Numbered from the stretch's first letter, positions 54,141-62,228 are shown. The stretch: DNA of 64,000 bases from Bacillus sp. IITD106 (GCF_019459225.1 NZ_JAIAZY010000013.1:30288-94287); one strand, 5' to 3'. Notes: a model not told the origin generated them from the letters alone. A program made the numbers and translations.

Positions 54141-54614
54141 ATGGTGATTTATGTGGGGTATGTACAAGAATTAAGGAAAGTAATTGGAAAAAGACCAGTA
54201 ATCTTAGTCGGCTCTGTCGTAATTGTGATAAATGATGAAAATAAAGTGCTTTTGCAGCAACGAAGCTATCCCTATGGGGTATGGGGATTGCCTGGCGGAC
54301 TGATGGAGCTCACGGAATCGACAGAGGATTGCGCGCGGCGAGAAGTTTTAGAAGAGACAGGTTTGATAATCGGTAAGTTGGAATTAGTCTCCGTTTCTTC
54401 TGGTCCACAAAACTTTGTAAGAGCAGAGAACGGGGACGAATTTTATGTAGTAACGATCGTTTATGTGACGAAGGATATTTCTGGCGGCTCTTTGAGAGTG
54501 GACGGCGATGAATCTTTAAATCTTGAGTATTTTGATTTGTCGAACCTCCCGGATGACATGGTAGGGAGTCATCGGAAGGCGATTGGTGATTATTTTATAA
54601 AGATGTCGTTATAG
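54141..54614 (+). CDS. Nudix hydrolase
   Basis: Cytoplasmic hydrolase of nucleoside-diphosphate-linked substrates, 157 residues. The Nudix box G-x5-E-x7-REVxEExGx is intact in GGLMELTESTEDCARREVLEETGL, with LQQRSYPYGVWGLPGG before it. The substrate cannot be told from the box. Gene is single, starts in the divergent gap with the pRiA4b-like gene, and ends before a repeat region. Confidence 0.92.
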   Translation: MVIYVGYVQELRKVIGKRPVILVGSVVIVINDENKVLLQQRSYPYGVWGLPGGLMELTESTEDCARREVLEETGLIIGKLELVSVSSGPQNFVRAENGDEFYVVTIVYVTKDISGGSLRVDGDESLNLEYFDLSNLPDDMVGSHRKAIGDYFIKMSL

Positions 54615-54740
54615 CCCTTGAGTTAAGGTGATACCGTCTATTTTTTAATCGTTACTCATAGTTACTTGAGTCTTTTGGATTCAGTTATAAGGTTCCTTCT
54701 CTATTTTGTAGTTGATCCATTCTACTAAATGTTTTGAAAA

Positions 54741-54980
54741 ACTATTAGACCATTTGAAGTTCCTATTGACGACCTTATCAGACGTTTTGCGACTGCTATT
54801 ATAAGATTTGAAGACTCTATTAGCCGATTCGATGATCCTATTAGCTGATTTACAATTCTATTAGCTGAATCGTCGACCCTATTAGCCAATTTACAATTCT
54901 ATTAGCTGATTCGACGACTCTATTAGCCAATTTACAATTCTATTAGCTGATTCGACGACTCTATTAGCTGATTTTTTTAT
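54741..54980. repeat. Alternating 20/21-bp tandem repeats
   Basis: From about 54808 the unit CTATTAGCTGATTTACAATT (20 bases) alternates with CTATTAGCTGATTCGACGACT-type (21 bases), giving a 41-bp higher-order period; earlier copies back to 54741 are degenerate. All share CTATTAG(C/A). No coding evidence: there are stops in the frames. Fills the 416-bp gap between the Nudix and DUF2269 genes. Confidence 0.8.
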
Positions 54981-55030
54981 TGCACGACTTCGCAACGTTC
55001 AACATAATATATCAATTTCAACATACATTC

Positions 55031-55501
55031 CTAAAACGGCTTCAAAATCATTAACGCTATAATCACTAAAAAAATGACGCTTGCGATATTTTCATAGAAA
55101 ACAAGTTTCTTTCCTTCCCGAATATATTCCTCGGGAATCTCTTCACCTTCGTGAGCTTCAATCTTTGCTTTAAGTGGTTTGGAAATGGGTGATAGCACAA
55201 TTGGTCCCATCGCGAGCGCTAATAAAAAAAGCAACAGACTTACAACGTACCAGCCCGTGCGAAATAAGCTTGTATTAATCGCGCCCATCAACAATCCTGA
55301 AACAAGCAAAGATGTTCCGCCAATCATAACAAAAATATGGATGCGGTTTTTAATTTTGTATGCAAGCCTTAACTCATTGATTGTTCTCGCTGATTTTCCA
55401 ATATGGCTTAACACAAATCCTGGACCCATCCCTAAAATTGCGGAAAATATATGTATAACCACTAAAATTTTATAAAAAATAGCCACGTACCAGTCCCTCA
55501 T
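55031..55501 (-). CDS. DUF2269-family membrane protein
   Basis: The 156-residue product has four membrane segments: IFYKILVVIHIFSAILGMGPGF, IHIFVMIGGTSLLVSGLLMG, WYVVSLLLFLLALAMG and IASVIFLVIIALMIL. That order and the HxFSA..GxGP start are DUF2269 features; members are possible haem-binding or redox membrane proteins. It follows the truncated-haemoglobin gene by 24 bases with an intervening hairpin, which suggests one transcript and a role in the same oxygen response. Confidence 0.8.
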   Translation of the reverse strand: MRDWYVAIFYKILVVIHIFSAILGMGPGFVLSHIGKSARTINELRLAYKIKNRIHIFVMIGGTSLLVSGLLMGAINTSLFRTGWYVVSLLLFLLALAMGPIVLSPISKPLKAKIEAHEGEEIPEEYIREGKKLVFYENIASVIFLVIIALMILKPF

Positions 55502-55525
55502 TTCATTAGGAAGAGGATGATTCTC

Positions 55526-55918
55526 TTAATCATCCTCTTCGGAATTCACCATAATCCCAGCCACTTGTGTGAGCCTGCTAAAAAACATCTCACCTGCAGG
55601 ATGTTCACTTAGCCCGACTTCATCAAACGCTTCCTTCATACAACGAAGCCAGCTGTTCGCGCGGCTGGGCGTTATTTTAAAAGGAAGATGTCGATGTCTC
55701 ATCGCAGGCGGACCGTATTCCATGCTGTAAAGTGCAGGGCCGCCTAAAAACTGAGTCAAAAACTTCCTTTGCTTTTCCATAATTATATGCATATCCCCTT
55801 CAAAAAGCGGGCTAATATTCGGATCAGCATATACCCGAGGGTAAAATGCATTGACTAACTCCTCTATTTTATCTCCACCGATATCATCGTAAAGCGTTTG
55901 TAATCGAGGCTCCTTCAC
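55526..55918 (-). CDS. Truncated haemoglobin (group II/O)
   Basis: The 130-residue globin is similar to Bacillus YjbI. The proximal His is H77 in MRHRHLPF, a group II signature, and the N-terminal helix includes YDDIGGDKIEELVNAFYPRV. Group II globins bind oxygen tightly and may act as peroxidases or scavenge NO. The gene lies upstream of a DUF2269 gene (24-base gap). An Fnr-type site at 55976-55991 precedes a TATACT -10 word, so oxygen-limited induction is likely. Confidence 0.92.
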   Translation of the reverse strand: MKEPRLQTLYDDIGGDKIEELVNAFYPRVYADPNISPLFEGDMHIIMEKQRKFLTQFLGGPALYSMEYGPPAMRHRHLPFKITPSRANSWLRCMKEAFDEVGLSEHPAGEMFFSRLTQVAGIMVNSEEDD

Positions 55919-55975
55919 TTTTTTACCTCCCTATGTGTCTTTCTTTCATTATATAGTATAAATCAAAAATCATGA

Positions 55976-55991
55976 TGTGAGATACATCACA
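55976..55991 (-). promoter_or_regulatory. Candidate Fnr/CRP-family site
   Basis: TGTGAGATACATCACA is a TGTGA-N6-TCACA palindrome, the half-sites of Bacillus Fnr and of CRP-type regulators. It lies about 58 bases before the haemoglobin start, with a TATACT-like -10 (complement at 55955-55960) between them. Confidence 0.5.
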
Positions 55992-56019
55992 GTGAAGGAA
56001 TTTACAAGTAATTTACATT

Positions 56020-56190
56020 TTATTTCTTTTTACTACTAGCGCTAGCGCTTCCTATCCCGGCACCTAGCGCTACTCCTATGGCAATTCCTAACGCAATATT
56101 ATCAAATGCCACACCTAAACCCGCCCCAATGGCAATACCGATCGAAATCCACCAAGTAAAGTCGTTTTTGGATTTGTTGTTATTGCCCAT
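56020..56190 (-). CDS. Glycine-zipper small membrane protein (56 aa)
   Basis: The ATG at 56190 (RBS GGAGCGTG) opens MGNNNKSKNDFTWWISIGIA, followed by Gly-zipper repeats IAIGAGLGVAFDNIALGIAI and GVALGAGIGSASA and a Lys tail. Two short helices with GxxxG spacing suggest a small membrane or pore-like protein, as in several Bacillus stress genes. The frame extends upstream without an RBS. Function unknown. Confidence 0.7.
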   Translation of the reverse strand: MGNNNKSKNDFTWWISIGIAIGAGLGVAFDNIALGIAIGVALGAGIGSASASSKKK

Positions 56191-56420
56191 AAAATCACGC
56201 TCCAGAAATTTGTATACGGCCTTATTTACGATTTGTTTCCATAAAAGTTTCAAAAAACTTAGAAATACAAGGTTAATTAACCAACCAGCAACAAAGATTT
56301 TCTTTTATCTGCGCAGGATAAATACTATTAAATATTCGCCTTTTAGACTAAAATTAAAAGAAAAGTAACCTGAAATGAATATTGCTATTTCCCAATCAGT
56401 TAATGGAAGGAGTTTCTATT

Positions 56421-56819
56421 ATGGATCCATTGAAAGATATTCGTTGGAGGCAGAGATTTGAAAACTTCGAGAAGTCATATAAACTTTTGGAGAAATACGC
56501 CAAAGTAGAATTTAAATCGGAAATTGAGAAAGCCGGTATTATACAGTTTTTTAAAATGACATTTGAATTAGCTTGGAAAGTCCAAAAGGATTATTTAGAA
56601 TCAGAGGGATTTAACGTAAAAAGCCCAAGGGAAACAATAAAGCAAGCTTTCCAAATTGGGTTAATTGAAAATGGACATGAATGGATGGATGCCCTTTCTA
56701 AAAGGAACTTAACTACTCATACTTACGATGAGGCATTTGCTGATAAATTTGTCAAAGAGATTCAACAAGAATTCTATCCTATTTTCAAATCTCTATATGA
56801 AAAGTTATCAAAGGAATGA
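56421..56819 (+). CDS. HI0074/HEPN-type nucleotidyltransferase-partner protein
   Basis: The ATG at 56421 (RBS AAGGAG) gives 132 residues. The helical fold of the nucleotidyltransferase substrate-binding/HEPN family is visible: RFENFEKSYKLLEKYAKVEF, MTFELAWKVQKDYLESEGF, SPRETIKQAFQIGLIENGHE and the R-x-L-T-T-H-T-Y motif KRNLTTHTYDEAFA (RNxxTH-like). In HEPN-MNT pairs it is the toxin or catalytic partner next to a minimal nucleotidyltransferase. The second gene here starts 6 bases on, but is frameshifted. Confidence 0.88.
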   Translation: MDPLKDIRWRQRFENFEKSYKLLEKYAKVEFKSEIEKAGIIQFFKMTFELAWKVQKDYLESEGFNVKSPRETIKQAFQIGLIENGHEWMDALSKRNLTTHTYDEAFADKFVKEIQQEFYPIFKSLYEKLSKE

Positions 56820-56825
56820 TAAATA

Positions 56826-57146
56826 TGTTCGGTTTATTAGAACGTGATATGGACTATATAATAAAAGCGTTAATAAATTTGGACGAAGTTGAACGTGCTT
56901 ATTTTTGGAAGCCGTGCTATGGGGAATTATAAAAATGGTTCTGATGTAGATATTGCCATAATAGGCGAGAACGTTTCCCATCATACAATTTCAAATTTGG
57001 ACATGAAGTTGAATGAGGAATATCCTCTACCTTATTTTTTTGATATTCTCCATTATAATGAAATAAATAACAAGGAACTACTGAACCATATTGATACAAT
57101 GGGAAAGGAATTGTATCAAAAAGGTAAAAAGGTAGAAATAAATTAA
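56826..57146 (+). pseudogene. Minimal nucleotidyltransferase (MNT), frameshifted
   Basis: ATG 56826 begins MFGLLERDMDYIIKALINLD and EVERA, the usual MNT N-terminus, then the frame reads into a stop at 56931. From about 56900 a neighbouring frame carries LIFGSRAMGNYKNGSDVDIA, the active-site GSRAxGxxxxxSDxD, and runs to a stop at 57146 with YPLPYFFDILHYNEI. The two pieces meet at a T run (TTTTTGG), so a net one-base insertion or two-base deletion broke the gene. A TTG at 56889 could still restart a short form that keeps the active site. Confidence 0.75.
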
Positions 57147-57239
57147 CACATTGCTTAATTCATACACAAAGTTTCACCTTGCAATTCTACTTAACCATTG
57201 TGCTAACAGGTATATTGAAATAGCTAATTCAATATTTAT

Positions 57240-57278
57240 CGAAAAGGGGCTGTTCACAGTAAACAGGCCCTTTTTCAA
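57240..57278 (+). terminator. Terminator after the HEPN-MNT pair
   Basis: GAAAAGGG(G)CTGTT with AACAGGCCCTTTTTC, loop about 7 bases, then T run. About 95 bases after the pair. Confidence 0.75.
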
Positions 57279-57317
57279 TCTATCAAATGGATACCGCGCT
57301 ACAAATTATGTAAAAAT

Positions 57318-58616
57318 CTAAAATCTTTTCAATCCCTCAATCGTTGATTTTATATCGATTAAACCAGCGTCATTCATGACGATATAATCCAACTTTTCAG
57401 TAACCGTCATCGTTTTACCACTTCCAGTATGTGCTGGTTTCTGCAAAGAAAAACCTTCCTTATCGGATCTCAATAAAATTTCCTTCATCGTTCGCTCTCG
57501 AAGTTCCCGTCTATTCTCTCCCTCTTTTGCAACAACTTTCACACAAAGTTTATTCTCTTCTAATTGGAAATAATATCGCTTATTTTCCTCTTTCCCCCAC
57601 CAAAATCCCCAAAATCCTCCTCTTGGATTGGAGACATAACCCCAATCACCAGTAATTTCCTTTTGTAATTCTTGATAAAATCCTTGCCAAGCAAACGCAT
57701 CCCACTCTGAAACAGGAGTACTCCAAAATGCTGAAACTTGCAGTTCTATTGATTGCAAATGTCGTAAGTAATCAACAAAAATGGAGTTTTGGACATCTTT
57801 CCCTTTCTCCATAATGTTCAACATCATTTTTCGTGTGAATGGGAAATATCCTGCTGATTCCACAGATCGATAATGACTTTGATCGGCAATTTTAAAATAA
57901 ATCGGCAGTTGAATGAGATTAGGATAATCCTTGCTCACAGCTTCACGATAGCGAACAAGCTGGTTAGAATGATTTTTCGTATAGGTCTTATCTTCAATTA
58001 AAATAGCGTACTCATTATTGATAATCGCCAGCACATCAAGCGATTTAAACTGCTTTAAGATTTTGATTGAATGAATAGGTGGTGCGCTTAATTGGTGAGC
58101 AGAAAAAATCGTTGATACAAAATCAACCGCGACATTATATAATGCTTTATCATGATCACGATATCCTTTTTGACTCCAGGAAAGAAGCCAACACAAAAAA
58201 GCATCTTGAGAAAGTTCACTTGTTGCAAATCGAAATAAATTTGGTGGCGTAAGATAGGCTGATTCACTATCGCGTGCTTTTTCAAGCAATAACATAACAT
58301 CATGATTCCCAGTATAATCCTCCCAATAACCACGTGCAAGAATGGATTGGACATGCATTGACGGCCAGATGACAGAATCACGAAGTTCCAAAATCCTCCC
58401 TTGTTCATTTGGATAAAGTAACAACAGCCTATCGTCACCTTGCTGGGCAATAATTTTAGGCACTGGTTCAATCCGCTTTATATACCCACAATTTTTCTCA
58501 CATACATAAGCAGAAAAAGCATTCACCTCAACACCACCATCTTGTCTTTCTTTTAAAATTTCGGAGGCATCCTCCATTAATCTAGCGCCACAGTTTGGGC
58601 AATTCTTTAGGGTCAT
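57318..58616 (-). CDS. PD-(D/E)XK-nuclease-superfamily protein with zinc ribbon
   Basis: The 432-residue protein begins with a zinc ribbon (CPNCGA near 6-11 and CEKNCGY near 39-45). A core resembling PD-(D/E)XK nucleases follows: helix SQDAFLCWLLSWSQKGY, then SLDVLAIINNEYAILIEDKTY, in which D and E-x-K are the expected metal and catalytic residues, and LVRYREAVSKDYPNL. The C-terminal ~150 residues are aromatic-rich (GGFWGFWWGKEENKRYYFQLEEN). Single gene in an accessory region; a host-defence or DNA-repair role is inference. Confidence 0.75.
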   Translation of the reverse strand: MTLKNCPNCGARLMEDASEILKERQDGGVEVNAFSAYVCEKNCGYIKRIEPVPKIIAQQGDDRLLLLYPNEQGRILELRDSVIWPSMHVQSILARGYWEDYTGNHDVMLLLEKARDSESAYLTPPNLFRFATSELSQDAFLCWLLSWSQKGYRDHDKALYNVAVDFVSTIFSAHQLSAPPIHSIKILKQFKSLDVLAIINNEYAILIEDKTYTKNHSNQLVRYREAVSKDYPNLIQLPIYFKIADQSHYRSVESAGYFPFTRKMMLNIMEKGKDVQNSIFVDYLRHLQSIELQVSAFWSTPVSEWDAFAWQGFYQELQKEITGDWGYVSNPRGGFWGFWWGKEENKRYYFQLEENKLCVKVVAKEGENRRELRERTMKEILLRSDKEGFSLQKPAHTGSGKTMTVTEKLDYIVMNDAGLIDIKSTIEGLKRF

Positions 58617-58944
58617 ATGCCGTCACCTTCTTATTAATTTTTGATATAAACGGTTAGGGAGTGGAAAAAGAGCATAAAAAAAAGTGAAAATTATTAAGAT
58701 GATCGAAGCTCATATACTTAGTTTCTATATCGGATATAAATATTGGTTGTTAAGAAGCGTATTCGTTATTCTGTAATTTTGTAGTAAAAGTGCTTCATTT
58801 TCCTTCAATATTGCTTGCCTGGTAATTTTATTAGTCAGTGTATCTTTTCCCCATATTGGGTATATACTATATTACAAAGTTTCATTTGTTTCGTTTCTTT
58901 CTTTAGTTTCGCGGCAAATTACTGTACAATAGGAGGTGAAGGGA
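58617..58944. other. Gene-free stretch
   Basis: About 330 AT-rich bases between divergent genes. Only promoter-like AT runs (for example GGGTATATACTATATT near 58857-58872) are seen; no RNA structure or gene is supported. Confidence 0.5.
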
Positions 58945-59421
58945 GTGGATGAAAAAATGGGAACTGAAATGGCATCTAAGTATTTGTCTAAAAATCAAGC
59001 TATTGGAGATAAAATAAGCGAAAAAGCTAAACATTATGTAGATCTTTTTTTCCAATCCATGGAACTAGATAAAATGAAAGATATGGCTTATATGGAACTG
59101 GAAGAAAATGAAAAAGAAGAAGTGGAGAGACTTATAATAAAAGCCTTCGAATCCAGTCTACCTGCCTATCTACCTGTATCGGAGGTATCACAAATTCTCG
59201 GAGTATCAACACAAATGGTCAGGAGATATTGCTCGGAAGGAAAAATCAAGGCAAAACAGCGCCTTGGAGAAACAGGCCAATGGCTAATACCCACTGAACA
59301 GTTTATATCTAAGCCGGAATTTACAAAGTATCTTAAGCGGAAAGAAATAAATAGGGAAAAATCAATTAGAGCGGCAGAAATAATACTGCAAATGATTGAT
59401 GAAGATGAAGAGGATAGATAA
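58945..59421 (+). CDS. Helix-turn-helix DNA-binding protein, excisionase-like; probable antitoxin
   Basis: The GTG at 58945 sits 8 bases after AGGAGG and gives 158 residues; a GTG at 58936 lies too close to the RBS. A helical N-terminal region (about 1-75, AKHYVDLFFQSMELDKMKDM) precedes a MerR/excisionase-type winged helix (about 78-130): YLPVSEVSQILGVSTQMVRR, then YCSEGKIKAKQRLGETGQWL. The gene abuts a short broken ORF that resembles a PIN-domain protein, an arrangement typical of antitoxin-toxin pairs. Confidence 0.8.
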   Translation: MDEKMGTEMASKYLSKNQAIGDKISEKAKHYVDLFFQSMELDKMKDMAYMELEENEKEEVERLIIKAFESSLPAYLPVSEVSQILGVSTQMVRRYCSEGKIKAKQRLGETGQWLIPTEQFISKPEFTKYLKRKEINREKSIRAAEIILQMIDEDEEDR

Positions 59422-59642
59422 TTGAGGAAAATAATTGCTGATAAGAGATATGTACTAATTTGGTAACCAGCAATATAAAAGATTATATGCTGTATCCTTT
59501 ACTCTTTGAATTTGAGGATCAGAAATTATTTGACCTAATTACGGAGGATTTTGTATTAATAGATCAAATATCCCACGAAATTATTACAAACGACGAAGAA
59601 TTTAAAGCAATAAAAGATGAACTGGATAGGATATTTAATTAA
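59422..59642 (+). pseudogene. Remnant of a PIN-like toxin
   Basis: A TTG immediately after the HTH stop begins MRKIIADKRYVLIW and stops at about 59466. The next frame continues as TSNIKDYMLYPLLFEFEDQK, then DLITEDFVLIDQISHEIITN, to a stop at 59642. Joined, ...RYVLIW(D)TSNIKDY... has the shape of a PIN-domain first strand with the catalytic Asp at the break point, and VLIDQISHEI fits the second conserved strand. The remainder is shorter than a normal PIN protein. Assignment is inferred from shape and context. Confidence 0.4.
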
Positions 59643-59704
59643 TCGTAAATAAATATACAAGCCTTTTTTCTAAGCCCTTCAATGCTTACCCAACTTTTTT
59701 ATCA

Positions 59705-59736
59705 AAAATAAACCACCTAAAGAGATGGTTTATTTG
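59705..59736 (-). terminator. Terminator of the MerR-GAP-DUF4097 operon
   Basis: AATAAACCAC/GTGGTTTATT-type stem (about 59706-59716 with 59726-59736) with a T-rich exit on the reverse strand, 53 bases after the DUF4097 gene. Confidence 0.7.
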
Positions 59737-59788
59737 ATATTTTAATAACGGAGCGAACCCTAAAATATAATCATGATAGATGAGTGGA

Positions 59789-60442
59789 TTATTTAATCGC
59801 AATATTTCCGGAAGCCGTCTTTACATGAACCTTATAGGTCCCTTTACCAGCTGTTCCTTCCATCCCATTTTCATCTTGCTTGCTAGTCACGCCTAACGGT
59901 ACAGAAATGACTTGATTTCCGCTTGCCGTTTTTACTTTTAAATCGATGTCCGGCTTGTCAGTGTTCAGAAGCATTTCAACATTTCCACTTAGTGAGTTTA
60001 CCTCGACATCACTATGAAAATTGGCAAAATTGATCATGACATTCCCGCTTTTGGATTTAACCTCTAGGTTATTTGTTTGTAGTCCTTCAGAGGTAATATG
60101 GCCTGAACTTCCGTTAACAAATATTTTCCCTGAAAAATCTTCTGGAATGGAAACTTGAAATTTCTCATTTAAGTTAACTTTTGGCCCAATATGGAACCAT
60201 TTTTGCTTCACTTTTAAAACAATCTCGTTATTATTTTTATTAACTTCAACATCACGATTACCGTAATAGGTTTCTAATTTTGTATCTTCAGTACTTGTGA
60301 GATGTACATTAGTGCTTCCATTATTTATATAGATTGTATCAATTCCGTCAAGATCAACCAATTCATATCCTTTTCCATCAGAATTACAACCTGAAACGAA
60401 CAGAATAAGGGATATAAATAATAAATAATATAACTTTTTCAA
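59789..60442 (-). CDS. DUF4097-type lipoprotein
   Basis: The 217-residue exported protein starts with a lipoprotein signal, lipobox VSGC (C19). The mature part is a right-handed beta-helix-like repeat of DUF4097: INNGSTNVHLTSTEDTKLET, VNGSSGHITSEGLQTNNLEV, KSKSGNVMINFANFHSDVEV, KVKTASGNIAIK at the end. Such proteins are surface beta-rich lipoproteins of unknown function. It is the last gene of the operon with MerR and GAP-family genes (28-base gap). Confidence 0.85.
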   Translation of the reverse strand: MKKLYYLLFISLILFVSGCNSDGKGYELVDLDGIDTIYINNGSTNVHLTSTEDTKLETYYGNRDVEVNKNNNEIVLKVKQKWFHIGPKVNLNEKFQVSIPEDFSGKIFVNGSSGHITSEGLQTNNLEVKSKSGNVMINFANFHSDVEVNSLSGNVEMLLNTDKPDIDLKVKTASGNQVISVPLGVTSKQDENGMEGTAGKGTYKVHVKTASGNIAIK

Positions 60443-60470
60443 TCTATGTTCCTCCTATCATTCGCTCATA

Positions 60471-61115
60471 TCACGCATTTATCAAAATAATTACACCTGC
60501 AATGCCCATAATCCATGACAACGTTGATCCGGAATTTTTTTCAATCGTCAACCTTAATCTTTCCAAGGGTCCCTGTAGCCAATTTCTAAACAGAGTATGC
60601 ATTCCCATCAGGATAAGAGGGGGCAGAATCATAATGAAATTGTAACTTGCAAGAATTGGCATCCATTGTATAGGAGTTAATTTAGCTGCCGTCATTATCC
60701 CAACTGCAGCAAAATAGGGCAATGCTGTTCCAACTTCAAGCAATCCAGTTGTAAAACCAAGCATAACCATGGCTGACATGCTTTTTGATTTGGGTTTCCT
60801 TGGTTTAGAAGAGGGCTTCGTTGGCACGAAAAAACTTCCAATCAATAATCCTAAACCGATAAAGGTCATAAATTGACTTAATAACGCATTTCCGCTAAAA
60901 CCGGAAAACCTCTGAAGGATAGTATCTAAACCTAACATCAAAAATACACCGACAGCAAAATAAAAAGAGGCAACTGTTAATAGATAGACAAACAATCTTC
61001 TCGTTAATCGTTCTCTTTCCGTAAGCAGCATATACACAGTAACACCTAGAGTTGTTGGACTTAATGTATCCAATAAGGCTAATACGCCTACAGGGATCAG
61101 TATTTCTAAGCTCAT
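60471..61115 (-). CDS. GAP/Sap-family membrane protein
   Basis: The 214-residue membrane protein has about six segments and a basic loop (TKPSSKPRKPKSKS, about 98-112). It resembles the GAP family related to mycobacterial Sap, which is involved in export of glycopeptidolipids or sulfolipids: LLDTLSPTTLGVTVYMLLTE and GFTTGLLEVGTALPYFAAVG are the matching blocks. Its start overlaps the MerR stop by 4 bases. It is probably an exporter induced by the MerR regulator; substrate unknown. Confidence 0.85.
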   Translation of the reverse strand: MSLEILIPVGVLALLDTLSPTTLGVTVYMLLTERERLTRRLFVYLLTVASFYFAVGVFLMLGLDTILQRFSGFSGNALLSQFMTFIGLGLLIGSFFVPTKPSSKPRKPKSKSMSAMVMLGFTTGLLEVGTALPYFAAVGIMTAAKLTPIQWMPILASYNFIMILPPLILMGMHTLFRNWLQGPLERLRLTIEKNSGSTLSWIMGIAGVIILINA

Positions 61116-61879
61116 CTAGCTCCCTCCTTGTGGGGCTTGTTATGGCTTTGATATATGTTTGACGCTTCTTCTAAAAAGGCCAAAAGGTCCGGCTCAATTG
61201 GATACAACCCCGCGTCTTCTGATTTATTTGGCGACTTTCTTATATCCCAAAACTTATTGAGAAAAATATCATTATGCTCTCCAAAGGTTTCTTCCATCTT
61301 TTCATTCATGCGTCTAACAATCCGTTGAATACGAGGAGATCCTGGCCCTTCTGCTTTATGCTGTTTTAATTGTCCGATCAGGGCGACCCACTCCAGCGAA
61401 TCGGGATCTCCACTGTTTATATTCGGGAGCAAGTGAAATAGCTCTTTCTCTTTTTCTTGAAACACTTCATTACGGTACCTTTCCCGCTTATCTTTATTCT
61501 TTTGATACAGTTGAATTAGTTTTTGAATTTTCATTAAATCAACATAACCATCCATCAACATGACGTTTAAAAGTCCTCGTAATGTGGATTCAATCTCCGA
61601 TAATTTTTCTTTTTCTTGTAAAACATACTTTAACTGGCTCTGTAAACATTCAGTCCAATCCCAATTTCTGCTTGAGAGCATGTCCCTAATTTCTTGCAGG
61701 CTGAAGCCTAATGTTTTTAAAAACTGGATCTCCTGTAATTTTTGTAATTCCAATTCTCCATACATTCTATGTCCGCCTTCTGTCTTACCAGCTGGAGGAA
61801 GCAAGCCAATATGGTCATAATGGCGCAATGTCCTTACAGTAATACCCGTCTTTTTCGTTACCTCTTTAATGGAAATCAA
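61112..61879 (-). CDS. MerR-family transcriptional regulator
   Basis: The 255-residue activator has an N-terminal winged helix (MISIKEVTKKTGITVRTLRH, YDHIGLLPPAGKTEGGHRMY), a long dimerisation coil (about 75-115) and a helical C-terminal domain of TipAS-like character (FGEHNDIFLNKFWDIRKSPN). No metal-binding cysteine pair is apparent, so it should sense an organic ligand. It is the first gene of a three-gene operon (with GAP and DUF4097 genes). The leader has a 19-bp-spaced MerR promoter with a dyad, so it likely activates its own operon. Confidence 0.92.
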   Translation of the reverse strand: MISIKEVTKKTGITVRTLRHYDHIGLLPPAGKTEGGHRMYGELELQKLQEIQFLKTLGFSLQEIRDMLSSRNWDWTECLQSQLKYVLQEKEKLSEIESTLRGLLNVMLMDGYVDLMKIQKLIQLYQKNKDKRERYRNEVFQEKEKELFHLLPNINSGDPDSLEWVALIGQLKQHKAEGPGSPRIQRIVRRMNEKMEETFGEHNDIFLNKFWDIRKSPNKSEDAGLYPIEPDLLAFLEEASNIYQSHNKPHKEGAR

Positions 61880-61913
61880 CTATAACACCAACCTTATTAA
61901 TCGCTGTATGTAT

Positions 61914-61944
61914 AGTATACAAAATGACGTTACGTCACTTTCAA
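61914..61944 (-). promoter_or_regulatory. MerR-type promoter with 19-bp spacer and operator
   Basis: Reverse strand: -35 TTGAAA (61939-61944), 19 bases containing the dyad TGACGTAACGTCA (61925-61937), -10 TATACT (61914-61919). The over-long spacer with a centred palindrome is the defining layout of promoters activated by MerR-family proteins through DNA distortion. Confidence 0.85.
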
Positions 61945-62083
61945 GCATTATATTTATTTTCTTTTGTGAAAGGTGAATGGAGAGGGTTACATTTTTAATA
62001 ATGCAAAATATCAATTACAATTTATATATATAACCCCGGAGACATTCTTTTCGTCTTAAGAAAACTCTGTTTACTGGAATCGT

Positions 62084-62127
62084 AAAAAAGTCATGGAATG
62101 CCTTGTGCTTCCGTGACCTTTTTATGA
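62084..62127. terminator. Hairpin, probable terminator
   Basis: AAAAGTCATGGAA with TTCCGTGACCTTTT (about 62086-62098 with 62109-62122), T-rich on both sides, downstream of the decayed genes on the reverse strand. Confidence 0.55.
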
Positions 62128-62144
62128 TCCCTTATCGAAGAGTG

Positions 62145-62228
62145 TCAAATTTTTGTTAAAATAATATTCGCCTTTTCGAATAGTTTTAGTACTTCATCTC
62201 GAACTCTTTCATATTGATCGCGTTTCAA
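62145..62228 (-). pseudogene. Stump of a D-lyxose-isomerase-like gene
   Basis: A TTG (62228) after a strong AAGGAGG reads 27 codons: MKRDQYERVRDEVLKLFEKA, then NIILTKI and a stop. The helix followed by K-x-NIILT resembles the N-terminus of D-lyxose/mannose-type sugar isomerases, such as YdaE (K-A-G-I-V-L-T). It lies directly after an aldolase-like fragment, the usual operon order of that pathway. The rest of the gene is gone. Confidence 0.35.
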
